DNA of 64,000 nucleotides, from assembly GCF_008365375.1 (NCBI RefSeq), contig NZ_QOKW01000015.1, positions 1-64,000 on the forward strand, read 5' to 3'. This DNA comes from Roseomonas genomospecies 6. GTDB taxonomy: Bacteria; Pseudomonadota; Alphaproteobacteria; Azospirillales; Azospirillaceae. This document shows positions 52,321-59,927 of the stretch, in pieces. Every line of letters starts with the position of its first letter. Positions within the stretch are counted from its first letter, which is position 1. The notes under the pieces are model-generated. The model was not told the DNA's origin. It was given only the letters and a program-made list of their open reading frames with translations, and searched no databases. Made by a program: the position numbers and the translations under genes.

Positions 52321-53319
52321 TCAGGCGAGGGGGCGCAGGTTCGCCAGGAACTGTTCGGCGGACCGCCGCCAGGAGAAGTTCAGGGCGTGGCCGCGGCACT
52401 GGTCCGCCGGGATGGCCAGGGCGCGTTCGACGGCGCTCCTCAGGTCCTCGTCCAGGCAGCCGGCGCCCGAGCCGTTCACCACGTCCAGAGGGCCGGGCAC
52501 CGGATAGGCCGCCACCGGCACGCCCGAGGCCAGCGCCTCCAGCAGAACCAGCCCGAAGGTGTCGGTGCGGGACGGGAAGACGAAGACGTCCGCCGCGGCG
52601 TAATGCTGCGCCGGCTCCTCGCCATGGCGGGCGCCGGCCCAATGGACCTCCGGATATTTCTGCTGAAGCTCCGCGCGGACCGGGCCGTCGCCGACCACGA
52701 CCTTGCTGCCCGGCAGGTCGAGCCGGAGGAAATCCTCCAGGTTCTTTTCCACCGCCACGCGCCCGACATAGAGGGCGATGGGGCGGGGCAGCGCCAGGAA
52801 ATCCTTGGGACGCGGGCGGAACAGATCGGTGTCCACGCCGCGGGTCCAGCGCCGGATGTTGGTGAATCCGCGGGCGGCGAGGTCCGTCTCGATGGACCGG
52901 GTCGCCACCATCACCGCCGAGGACGGCTTGTGGAAGCGGCGCACCACGGCGTAGCCGAGCGCCAGCGGCACCGGAGCCCGGTCGCGCACATATTCCGGGA
53001 AGCGGGTGTGATAGGCGGTGGTGAAGGGCTTGCCGCGGCTGAGGCAGTGGCGCCGGGCGGCGAAGCCCAGCGGCCCTTCGGTGGCGATGTGGATGCAGTC
53101 GGGGCGCAGCGCGTCGATCATCGCGCCGAGCCGCCGCCCGGCGCCCAGCGCCAGCCGGATTTCCGGGTAGGTGGGCATCGGCACGGTGCGGAAGCGGTCG
53201 GGGCCGATCACCTCCACGCTTTGGCCCATGGCTTCCAACTCCGCGCGGACGGTGCCGATGGTGCGCACCACGCCGTTGACCTGGGGAAGCCATGCGTCCG
53301 AGACGATCAGGATGTTCAC
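52321..53319 (-). CDS. Glycosyltransferase family 4
   Basis: 332 aa, GT-B fold. It begins NILIVSDAWLPQVNGVVRTIGTVRAELEAMG, has IDALRPDCIHIATEGPLG and the C-terminal nucleotide-sugar site VGRVAVEKNLEDFLRLDLPGSKVVVGDGP and ADVFVFPSRTDTFGLVLLEALASGVPV (E-x7-E type). This matches the alphaproteobacterial mannosyl/glucosyltransferase group of MgtA type that acts on lipids. The start is GTG at 53319, overlapping the LpxH stop by four bases. Confidence 0.9.
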   Translation of the reverse strand: MNILIVSDAWLPQVNGVVRTIGTVRAELEAMGQSVEVIGPDRFRTVPMPTYPEIRLALGAGRRLGAMIDALRPDCIHIATEGPLGFAARRHCLSRGKPFTTAYHTRFPEYVRDRAPVPLALGYAVVRRFHKPSSAVMVATRSIETDLAARGFTNIRRWTRGVDTDLFRPRPKDFLALPRPIALYVGRVAVEKNLEDFLRLDLPGSKVVVGDGPVRAELQQKYPEVHWAGARHGEEPAQHYAAADVFVFPSRTDTFGLVLLEALASGVPVAAYPVPGPLDVVNGSGAGCLDEDLRSAVERALAIPADQCRGHALNFSWRRSAEQFLANLRPLA

Positions 53320-54128
53320 GCCGCCTTTTCCCTGGCCGGGCTGAGGTCGGGCAGCGCCGTCGGAGCGCGCCGGCGGATGTCCGCCGCCCAATCGATGATC
53401 TCCAGCCGGCCGCAGGGATGCTCGACCAAGGCGGTGCAGGACTCGACCCAGTCGCCGTCGTTGCAATAGAGGATTCCTTCCATGTCGCGGATTTCCGCGG
53501 TGTGGATGTGGCCGCAGACGACGCCGTCCACCTTGCGGCGCCGGGCCTCGTCGCCGAGTGCCGCCTCGTACTGGCCGATGAACTCCACCGCCGTCTTCGC
53601 CTTGTGCTTGAGGAAGGCGGACAGCGACCAGTAGGGGAAGCCCAGCTTGCGCCGCACCCAGTTGAACAGCGTGTTCGCCTGGAGCAGGACCACGTAGGCG
53701 TTGTCGCCGATGAAGGCCAGCCAGCGGGCGTACTTCACCACCACGTCGAAGCGGTCACCATGGGTGACCAGCAGCCGGCGCCCGTCGGCGGTGACGTGGA
53801 TCATCTCCTCCACCACCTGGACGCCGCCGAACTGCAGGCCGGCATAATCGCGGGCGGCCTCGTCGTGGTTGCCGGGGATGTAATAGACCTGCACGCCCTT
53901 GCGCGCCCGGCGCAGGATCTTCTGCACCACGTCGTTGTGCGCCTGCGGCCAGTACCAGGTCTTGCGCAGCCGCCAGCCGTCCACGATGTCGCCGACGAGA
54001 TAGAGGTGCTCGGACTCGTTGTGCTTCAGGAAGTCCAGAAGGAACTCCGCCTTGCATCCCCGCGTGCCCAGATGGACGTCGGAGATCCAGATGCTGCGGT
54101 ATCGCCTGACGTCGCGTGATGCGCTCAT
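53316..54128 (-). CDS. UDP-2,3-diacylglucosamine diphosphatase-like metallophosphoesterase
   Basis: 270 aa calcineurin-like enzyme. Metal motifs: WISDVHLG (D,H), LVGDIVDGW (GD), YIPGNHDE (GNH), LLVTHGDRFD (H) and VVCGHIHTAE (GH). LpxH-group segments such as KTWYWPQAHNDVVQKILRRA are clear. It hydrolyses UDP-2,3-diacylglucosamine in lipid A synthesis or a related lipid. GGAG six bases before the 54128 ATG decides the start over one four codons earlier. The cotranscribed glycosyltransferase suggests use in a glycolipid. Confidence 0.9.
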   Translation of the reverse strand: MSASRDVRRYRSIWISDVHLGTRGCKAEFLLDFLKHNESEHLYLVGDIVDGWRLRKTWYWPQAHNDVVQKILRRARKGVQVYYIPGNHDEAARDYAGLQFGGVQVVEEMIHVTADGRRLLVTHGDRFDVVVKYARWLAFIGDNAYVVLLQANTLFNWVRRKLGFPYWSLSAFLKHKAKTAVEFIGQYEAALGDEARRRKVDGVVCGHIHTAEIRDMEGILYCNDGDWVESCTALVEHPCGRLEIIDWAADIRRRAPTALPDLSPAREKAA

Positions 54129-54360
54129 GCCCCGCTCCATCGCCGTTTCGGCAAAGGTTCGTTAAATCAATTCCCCTATATCCACCGGTGGTTCCCTTGA
54201 CAATATTTCAGTCATGCCGAGCCTGTTGATAACCGTGTTTTCGGTAAGACTTCTCGTTACTGAAACAGTAAAGACTTGAACCCTTATCGAATCCGCAATC
54301 TGTCGGTCACATTCGAGGCTGGACCCTCGGCCCGTCCCCGGATGCGGAGGGACCGCGCGG

Positions 54361-54480
54361 GTGCTGGGGGAGGGGCGGGCGCTGCCCGTGCATCTGGGTG
54401 TGGCCAATGGCCGCGCCTTCGCCATGATGGCCGGCTCCGGGCTGGATGCCCGCGTGGTGGAGCGGGAAGATACGCGGCTG
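54361..54480 (+). pseudogene. Remnant of a diacylglycerol (lipid) kinase
   Basis: Forty codons reading GRALPVHLGVANGRAFAMMAGSGLDARVVEREDTRL match the middle of the DAGK/YegS family (V-N-G-R-x-F-x-N/M-M-A-G-x-G-x-D-A). The normal partners, the N-terminal ATP site GGDGT and the C-terminal half, are absent on both sides, and the frame continues into unrelated sequence. In relatives such a kinase commonly sits next to the LpxH-like and glycosyltransferase genes, so this is probably what remains after deletion. Confidence 0.65.
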
Positions 54481-54590
54481 AGCTTGCTGTGGGCGGCCTC
54501 CCCGTGGAAATCGCGTTGGCCCCATGGGTTCCGGCGGTGCGGTCGCCTTGAAGGACGCTTTAAGAGTCCATTAGGGATTGGCCGGGAAAA

Positions 54591-54630
54591 TTACTTAGGA
54601 AAAAGATATAATTACTTAGATATCTAAGTA
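54591..54630. promoter_or_regulatory. AT-rich operator-like element: 18-bp palindrome plus a half site
   Basis: TACTTAGATATCTAAGTA at 54613-54630 is a perfect 18-bp palindrome. A further half site TACTTAG lies at 54591-54597, exactly 22 bases (two helical turns) upstream of the palindrome's left half. The element is AT-rich in a strongly GC-rich region and ends 41 bases before the start of the 539-aa gene, the position of a promoter or operator. Confidence 0.7.
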
Positions 54631-54671
54631 TCAGAGCCAGAAGCCCAGGCGAGGCCGGAAGGGGAAAAGCC

Positions 54672-56291
54672 ATGTCCGCGTCGATCAATGCCCTGTTCTC
54701 GGCCACCACGGCCAGCGCCACAGCGACCGCGGCCAAATGGAAGCCCGCCGGCGGCACCGCCGAGGCGGAGGGGGCCTGGAAGGCGTCGCCGTCCTCCGGT
54801 TCGGCGGCGGGCGCGGGCGTTCTGGCCGCCCTGAAGGGTGCGGATGGGGACAGCGTGGAACTCAGCGGTCTGGCGAAGTCGCTGACCGGCGTGGCGGGGA
54901 AGGTCTTCGCGTCCATCGGCTCCAAGGGCCGTGCGATGCTGGACGATCTCGTCAAATCCGGCCGGATGAAGGAGGAGGACGTGGCGATGGGGCTGCGTTC
55001 CCTCGCGACCGAAGCCGTGAAGAACCGCTTCATGAAGGAGCGTCCCCGCGACGAGGAGGACCAGGCCTGGGCCGAAAAGGGCGCGCTCGCGAGCAAGGCC
55101 ATCAGCGTCAAGATGGAGCGGATGGACAAGGCCATGGCGGCGATGAACGAGGTGCGGACCGCCGCCATGGCCGCCTTCGAGACGGACGGGGACGCTGAAG
55201 CCCTCCAGGCGACCATGGCTCCCGCCCACGAGCGCTTCCGCGCGGAAACGGCGGACATCGATCGGGAAATGATGGAAACCGCCGGTGGCAACCCGAACGA
55301 GGTGATGGGGAAGGTCTTCGGCCATTTCCTGAAGAAGGGCGACACCGAGTTCCGCAAGCTGGACTTCGGCGCGGAGGCGGAAGGCGGCGAAGGCGGGCTT
55401 CTGGAACCGGACGACGCCAAGGGCAAGGCCGCCGCCGATCAACTGCGCGAACTCGGCTTCACGGCGAAACTCTATGGGCGCGGCCTGAGCGAATACGCCG
55501 CCAATGTGAACATTCCCGGGATCGGGCGCGGTCAGTTGGACCCGAACCGCCCGATGCCCGAGGAGTTCGAGCCTTCCGCGAAGGAGGAGGCCGAAGCCGC
55601 CGGGCTGCCCCCGCCGCAGGTGCCCGTCACGGTGCTGACCGCCACGGACACGAGCGGTCTGCAAGGCTTCGCGAAGGTCGTGGCGGAGGCGCGCTCGTCC
55701 CTGGACGCCACCTATACGGCCATGGCCAAGGAAGGCAAGGGGGTGAACTACTCCGACCCGACCGGGAAGGACGTGGATCGGTTGTTCGGCGGGTTTGATC
55801 GGCGCAGCCTCTACGCCATCGCCAGCAACGCCGACGGGGCGTTCTCCAAGAACGAGCAGAAGGCGGCGCAGTCCATCATGGCCCGCCAGCAGAAGGAGGC
55901 GATGGACGCCGCCGATCCAACCGGCACCGACAAGGCCGCCGCCTACCGCGCCGGGGTGAAGTTCCTCGACGAGGCCGGCGAGGAGGAGAAGGCGTCCGTC
56001 AACTGGTCGGTCCAGCGGGCCGTGCTCCAGTACAGTTACGAGACGACGGCGAAGGAGACCGGCGCGCCGATGCAGCGGCTCGGCTACGGCAGCGCCCTGG
56101 CTTCCGTTCTGAAGGACGCGCTGGAGGCCCAGGGCACCCGCCCCGCCGACGCGCTGAAGGCGGTGGGCGGGAAGCCCTTCGGCGGGGAGACCACGGGCTA
56201 TGTATCGGACCTGAAAGGCCTGTCGCTGTTCCAGTCCTTCCTGCCCAACCTGTCGGTCCGCGGCGGTGGCCCGATGAGCGTGACGGTCTGA
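54672..56291 (+). CDS. Unrecognised 539-aa protein without cysteine
   Basis: No family recognised. The N-terminus (about 1-50) is Ala/Ser/Thr-rich and lacks a cleavable signal peptide; the rest is predicted helical and charged (for example SLATEAVKNRFMKERPRDEED and VNWSVQRAVLQYSYETTAKE). An EF-hand-like stretch ASNADGAFSKNEQ (about 410) is weak. There is not one cysteine in 539 residues. The start follows GGAAGGGG. No signal, no membrane segment and no cysteine is the profile of a protein exported by a route other than Sec, or of a structural protein, but this is an inference. Confidence 0.75.
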   Translation: MSASINALFSATTASATATAAKWKPAGGTAEAEGAWKASPSSGSAAGAGVLAALKGADGDSVELSGLAKSLTGVAGKVFASIGSKGRAMLDDLVKSGRMKEEDVAMGLRSLATEAVKNRFMKERPRDEEDQAWAEKGALASKAISVKMERMDKAMAAMNEVRTAAMAAFETDGDAEALQATMAPAHERFRAETADIDREMMETAGGNPNEVMGKVFGHFLKKGDTEFRKLDFGAEAEGGEGGLLEPDDAKGKAAADQLRELGFTAKLYGRGLSEYAANVNIPGIGRGQLDPNRPMPEEFEPSAKEEAEAAGLPPPQVPVTVLTATDTSGLQGFAKVVAEARSSLDATYTAMAKEGKGVNYSDPTGKDVDRLFGGFDRRSLYAIASNADGAFSKNEQKAAQSIMARQQKEAMDAADPTGTDKAAAYRAGVKFLDEAGEEEKASVNWSVQRAVLQYSYETTAKETGAPMQRLGYGSALASVLKDALEAQGTRPADALKAVGGKPFGGETTGYVSDLKGLSLFQSFLPNLSVRGGGPMSVTV

Positions 56292-56352
56292 CGCTGGGCG
56301 AGCGTCATCGGTGCAATTGACAGGACGAGAGATCGGCTCCACATTTTGGCAA

Positions 56353-56380
56353 GGAGGACGGGGTGCCAGCCCCATCCTCC
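56353..56380 (-). terminator. Hairpin after the 23-codon gene
   Basis: An 11-bp stem (GGAGGATGGGG and its partner; one T-G pair) with loop CTGGCA on the minus strand, ten bases after the miniprotein stop. Only TT follows, so as an intrinsic terminator it is weak. Confidence 0.5.
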
Positions 56381-56390
56381 CAGCCCGATC

Positions 56391-56462
56391 TTAGCCGAGG
56401 AGGTCAAGCAGCCGCTTGATGATCTCCAGGGCGAGGATCAGGAGAGTGAGGATCTCTTTCAT
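56391..56462 (-). CDS. Hydrophobic 23-residue miniprotein
   Basis: Frame ATG to TAA of 24 codons on the minus strand. The product is an amphipathic, Leu/Ile-rich helix (starts MKEILTLLILALEII, ends KRLLDLLG) with charges K2, E3, E13, K16, R17 and D20. Its ribosome binding site GGAGGG is strong and at seven-base spacing, better than at many large genes here. A 7-bp stem (GGGGTGG/CCACCCC) lies in the leader and an 11-bp hairpin after the stop. Size and character are those of type I toxins or small membrane regulators; no family can be named. Confidence 0.6.
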   Translation of the reverse strand: MKEILTLLILALEIIKRLLDLLG

Positions 56463-56610
56463 CCTTCTACCCTCCGGTGTGCGGCGGGGGTGGTGGCCAA
56501 CCCGCCACCCCGTCCGCCGCGCCATTTCGCGCGACGCATCTCCCGCGCGCAAACCCTTAAGGCGATTCGCCTTTTCCCTCGGCTCTTTTGACGCAGGCCG
56601 GGCCTGAACG

Positions 56611-56634
56611 ACGAAGAGGCGCCCGAAGGCGCCT
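56611..56634 (-). terminator. Terminator after pmbA
   Basis: AGGCGCC at 56634-56628 pairs with GGCGCCT at 56623-56617 around TTCG on the minus strand, followed by CTTCGTCGTT. Confidence 0.65.
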
Positions 56635-56660
56635 CCCGTTCGTTTATGCGGCGGAACCGA

Positions 56661-58016
56661 TCACAGGCCCGCGATGGTCAGCCCGTCGATGCGGATGGTC
56701 GGGGCGTCCATGCCGAAGCGCAGCTCCAGGTCGCTGGCCGGCTCCAGGTTCAGGAACATCTCCTTCAGATTGCCGGCGATGGTCAACTCGGTGACCGGGT
56801 AGGCGATCTGCCCGTTCTCGATCCAATAGCCGGCGGCGCCACGGCTGTAGTCGCCGGTCACCCCGTTGACGCCCGTTCCCATCAGCTCCGTCACGTAGAA
56901 GCCGTTGGGGATTTCGGCCAGCAGCTCGTCGCGGCTCTTGGCGCCGGGGGCCATGTAGACGTTGGCCGGGGCCGGACCCGGCGGGCCGGAGGTGCCGCGC
57001 GCCGCATGGCCGGTCGTGGTCAGCCCAAGCTGGCGGGACGAACGCAGGTCGAGCAGCCAGGTGGTCAGGTGGCCGTCCTCGATCAGGTTGCGGCGGGTGG
57101 TGGCGATCCCCTCCGCGTCGAAGGGGCGGGAGCGCAGACCGCGCTTCACATGCGGGTCGTCCACGATGGTGATGCCCGCCGCGAAGATGCGCTGGCCCAT
57201 CTTGTCCTTCAGGAAGCTGGTGCCGCGCGCGATGCTCGGCCCGCTGATGGAGCCGGTCAGATGGCCCAGCAGCCCGCGGGAGACGCGCGGGTCGAACACC
57301 ACCGGCACCTTGCAGCTCTTGACCCGGCGCGGGTTCAGGCGGCGGACGGCGCGTTCCCCGGCCTCGCGCCCGATGGACGCGGGGTCGCGCAGGTCGGAGC
57401 CGTAGACCTTGCTGTCGTAGTCGTAGTCGCGCTCCATCCCCGTGCCCGTCCCAGCCAGGACCGAGGCCGACAGAGACTGCCGCGATACGCCGTAGCGGCC
57501 GGAAAAGCCGTTGGAGGCGGCGATGGCGATGGTGGAGCGGCTCCAGCCCGCGTCCGCCCCCTCGGAATTGGTGACGCCTTCCACCGCCAGGGCGGCTTCC
57601 TCGGCGATGCGGGCGCGTTCGATCAGCAGCTCCGCCGACGGCTCCGACGGGTCGCACACGTCGAGTTCCGGGATCGTGGTGTAGATCTGCTCCGGATCGG
57701 CGAGGCCGCAGAAGGGGTCCTCCGGCACCACGCGGGCCATGGCGACGGCGCGCTCCACCAGTTCGTCCAGCGCCTTGGCGCTGCGGTCGGTGGAGGAGAC
57801 GATCGCTTGCCGCTTGCCGATGAAGACGCGCAGCCCCAGATCGCCCGACTCGGACCGCTCCAGCTTCTCCGTCTTGCCGAAACGCTGGCTCAGCGACAGG
57901 GAGGCGCTGTCGAACAGCACGGCGTCGGCGGCATCGGCCCCGGCGCCCTTCGCCTTGCGGATCAGGTCGTCCAGCAGGTTCAGCACGTCTGGTTGCGAGG
58001 TGGTCGAAACGGGCAT
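56661..58016 (-). CDS. pmbA: TldD/PmbA family metalloprotease-like protein (PmbA/TldE)
   Basis: 451 aa, PmbA (TldE) side of the TldD/TldE pair, which matures microcins and degrades antitoxins in E. coli. Family motifs: ERSESGDLGLRVFIGKRQAIVSSTD, VVFDPRVSRGLLGHLTGSISGPSIARGTSFLKDKMGQ, RPFDAEGIATTRRNLIEDGHLTTWLLDLRSSRQLGL, and the C-terminal NGVTGDYSRGAAGYWIENGQIAYPVTELTIAGNLKEM. PmbA lacks the zinc site of TldD. No tldD in the window. The 58016 start follows a conserved N-terminus. Confidence 0.94.
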   Translation of the reverse strand: MPVSTTSQPDVLNLLDDLIRKAKGAGADAADAVLFDSASLSLSQRFGKTEKLERSESGDLGLRVFIGKRQAIVSSTDRSAKALDELVERAVAMARVVPEDPFCGLADPEQIYTTIPELDVCDPSEPSAELLIERARIAEEAALAVEGVTNSEGADAGWSRSTIAIAASNGFSGRYGVSRQSLSASVLAGTGTGMERDYDYDSKVYGSDLRDPASIGREAGERAVRRLNPRRVKSCKVPVVFDPRVSRGLLGHLTGSISGPSIARGTSFLKDKMGQRIFAAGITIVDDPHVKRGLRSRPFDAEGIATTRRNLIEDGHLTTWLLDLRSSRQLGLTTTGHAARGTSGPPGPAPANVYMAPGAKSRDELLAEIPNGFYVTELMGTGVNGVTGDYSRGAAGYWIENGQIAYPVTELTIAGNLKEMFLNLEPASDLELRFGMDAPTIRIDGLTIAGL

Positions 58017-58113
58017 CACGGTCTCCGCTTGGTCTCCGGCTTGTCTAGCAAATGGGAGTGCGGAGAAGAAGAGGAAGGGGCATATCGCCTCAGGTCCGGC
58101 CTTCCGGCAGCGC

Positions 58114-58157
58114 AAAAGCGGTGGCGCGGGGGGCCTCCGCCCGCCCGCGCCACCGCT
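58114..58157 (-). terminator. Terminator after the DoxX-family gene
   Basis: A perfect 14-bp stem (AGCGGTGGCGCGGG with its complement, 58118-58131 and 58144-58157), followed on the minus strand by TTTT. Confidence 0.82.
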
Positions 58158-58175
58158 CTTGGTCGTCCGTCGGGG

Positions 58176-58637
58176 TCAGGCGAGCCGGCTCTGAAGGGCG
58201 TTGCGGCCGGCGGTGGGGAGCTTCAGGGCGAAGGCGCCGTCACCCAGCAGGGCCTGCACGCCCAGCAGCACCGTCCAGAAGGCCGGGAACTCCCAGCCGC
58301 CGCCCGGGGCCGAGAAGACCCAGCCGCTGCCCAGATGCTGGAGCGTCGCGCCGATCATGATCGGCAGCAGGGCCAGCGAGATCCAGCGGGTGAAGACTCC
58401 GGCCACCAGCAGCAGCCCGCCGCCGATCTCGCCGAGGATCACCAGATAAGCGAAAAAGCCGGGATAGCCGAGGCTTTCGAAATAGCCGACCGTACCGGCC
58501 ACGCCGAAGGTGAAGACCTTCAGGATCAGGCCATGGGCGATGAACAGAAGGCCCAGGCCGACGCGCAGCAGGAAGGCGGCATAGGGAGCGGTGCGGTTGT
58601 CGATGGCGGCGGTTTGGGCGGCGGTGTTGGCGTTCAT
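58176..58637 (-). CDS. DoxX family membrane protein
   Basis: 153 aa with four hydrophobic segments: FLLRVGLGLLFIAHGLILKVF, FFAYLVILGEIGGGLLLVAGV, ISLALLPIMIGATLQHLG and a C-terminal span. The order and the LGLLFIAHGL and LGEIGGGLLL motifs fit DoxX/DoxD-like proteins. Redox or stress roles have been proposed for the family. GGAGA precedes the start. It has its own terminator. Confidence 0.88.
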   Translation of the reverse strand: MNANTAAQTAAIDNRTAPYAAFLLRVGLGLLFIAHGLILKVFTFGVAGTVGYFESLGYPGFFAYLVILGEIGGGLLLVAGVFTRWISLALLPIMIGATLQHLGSGWVFSAPGGGWEFPAFWTVLLGVQALLGDGAFALKLPTAGRNALQSRLA

Positions 58638-58768
58638 GGCGTGGTCTCCTTGTCTCAGCTTGGCGCCCCGCGTCGGGGCCGTTGTCGTCTGAGGCCAAGA
58701 ATAGCGATGTCCGCTTCCGGGATAATCCGCTCAATTGTGCACTGATTGTTGCTTCACCGAGAACGAAA

Positions 58769-59887
58769 TCACGCCCGGAAGGCGTTGGCCGGATCGTAGC
58801 GGGAGGGCAGGGCGAACAGGTCGGCGGTCGTTCCGGCGCCTTGAAGGCGGGCTTCGGACGGGCTGTCGTAGACCACCAGAAGGGCCGGAGGAGCGCCGTC
58901 CCGGCGGACGCAGGCGATGCCTTCCGCATGGTCGTCGCCCTTGCCATGGGGCAGGTCCAGCAGATGGACCAGCCGGTCGCGCGGGATGACGGTCTGGTGG
59001 GCGACGGACAGGGCATCGGTCCAGCGCCACACGGTGACCGGACCGTCCAGATCCATGGTCGGCCCGGCCAGGATCACCAGATCCTCCCCATCGAAGGTCA
59101 GTTCGCGGATGCCCAGCCCGTCCAGATCGACGAAATGCTTGCGGTACTTCCCGCCGTCCGGCCCGATGGAGCGCAGCCGCAGGCGTCCCTCGTGGTCCGG
59201 ATGGTCCTCCACCTCCAGCTCCAGGATGCAGGCCCAGCCGCGCAGCACCGGGCCGCGCAGCCCCAGCCAGACCCGGTCGCCATGGGCGGCCAGCCCTTCG
59301 ACGTCGAACCCGTTCTCCTTGGCGGGGATGGCGACGAAGCGGGCGAGATGCTCGTCCTGTTCCAGCGCCTTGGTCAGCGCGCTGCCGTCCTTGCGGAACT
59401 TCAGGCAGCGGGCCATCCGGTCCCCGTCGCTGCGGACCGGCGTGAGGCGCCCGTCGGGCCCGGTGAGGAGCGGGATGCGGCCCAGCAGAAAGCGGTTGGG
59501 GTCGCAGCGCACCTCGGTCAGCCGCTCCAGCGCCTCTTCGGTGCTGTCCTTTCCCGGCTTCCTGCGGGCAAGGCCGTGGGAGCCGGTGACCCACAGCCAG
59601 CCGCCGGTCACGGCCATGCCTTCGATGTCCACCTCGTCCTTGCCCGGTTCCGTCTCCGGCAAATCGAAGAACTCGGTCAGGGAGAAGACGGCGTCCTCGC
59701 GGTAGAGGGTGCCGCCGTCCTCCATGGTCATGCGGACGACCTGAGCGCCCTCGTCCGACGCCACGAACAGGCTGTTCCCGGCGCGCTCCGCCACCGACAG
59801 GTCCCCGGCGGTCTTGCCGCTGTCGTGGAAGATCAGCCGGGCGGCGGCGATGGGCCGGGCGAGGTTAGGGGCCGTGTCGCGGGGCAT
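58769..59887 (-). CDS. DUF3616 domain protein
   Basis: 372 aa, soluble, predicted beta-propeller-like. Segments such as AGDLSVAERAGNSLFVASDEGAQVVRMTMEDG, VDIEGMAVTGGWLWVTGSHGLARRKPGKDS, DVEGLAAHGDRVWLGLRGPVLRGWACILELEVED and GIRELTFDGEDLVILAGPTMDLDGPV fit DUF3616. The start at 59887 follows the family N-terminus. It is next to ubiD on the same strand with 40 bases between; whether it is functionally linked is unknown. Confidence 0.85.
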   Translation of the reverse strand: MPRDTAPNLARPIAAARLIFHDSGKTAGDLSVAERAGNSLFVASDEGAQVVRMTMEDGGTLYREDAVFSLTEFFDLPETEPGKDEVDIEGMAVTGGWLWVTGSHGLARRKPGKDSTEEALERLTEVRCDPNRFLLGRIPLLTGPDGRLTPVRSDGDRMARCLKFRKDGSALTKALEQDEHLARFVAIPAKENGFDVEGLAAHGDRVWLGLRGPVLRGWACILELEVEDHPDHEGRLRLRSIGPDGGKYRKHFVDLDGLGIRELTFDGEDLVILAGPTMDLDGPVTVWRWTDALSVAHQTVIPRDRLVHLLDLPHGKGDDHAEGIACVRRDGAPPALLVVYDSPSEARLQGAGTTADLFALPSRYDPANAFRA

Positions 59888-59927
59888 GGCGGGGACTCCC
59901 TGGAGATGCGGACTTTCCCTTAACGCC

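Noticed and set aside
56353-56380. Sigma-54 promoter (TGGCAC ... TTGC) on the minus strand after the miniprotein gene
   Set aside because: The distance between the two elements is ten bases, not the required five or so; it is part of the hairpin.
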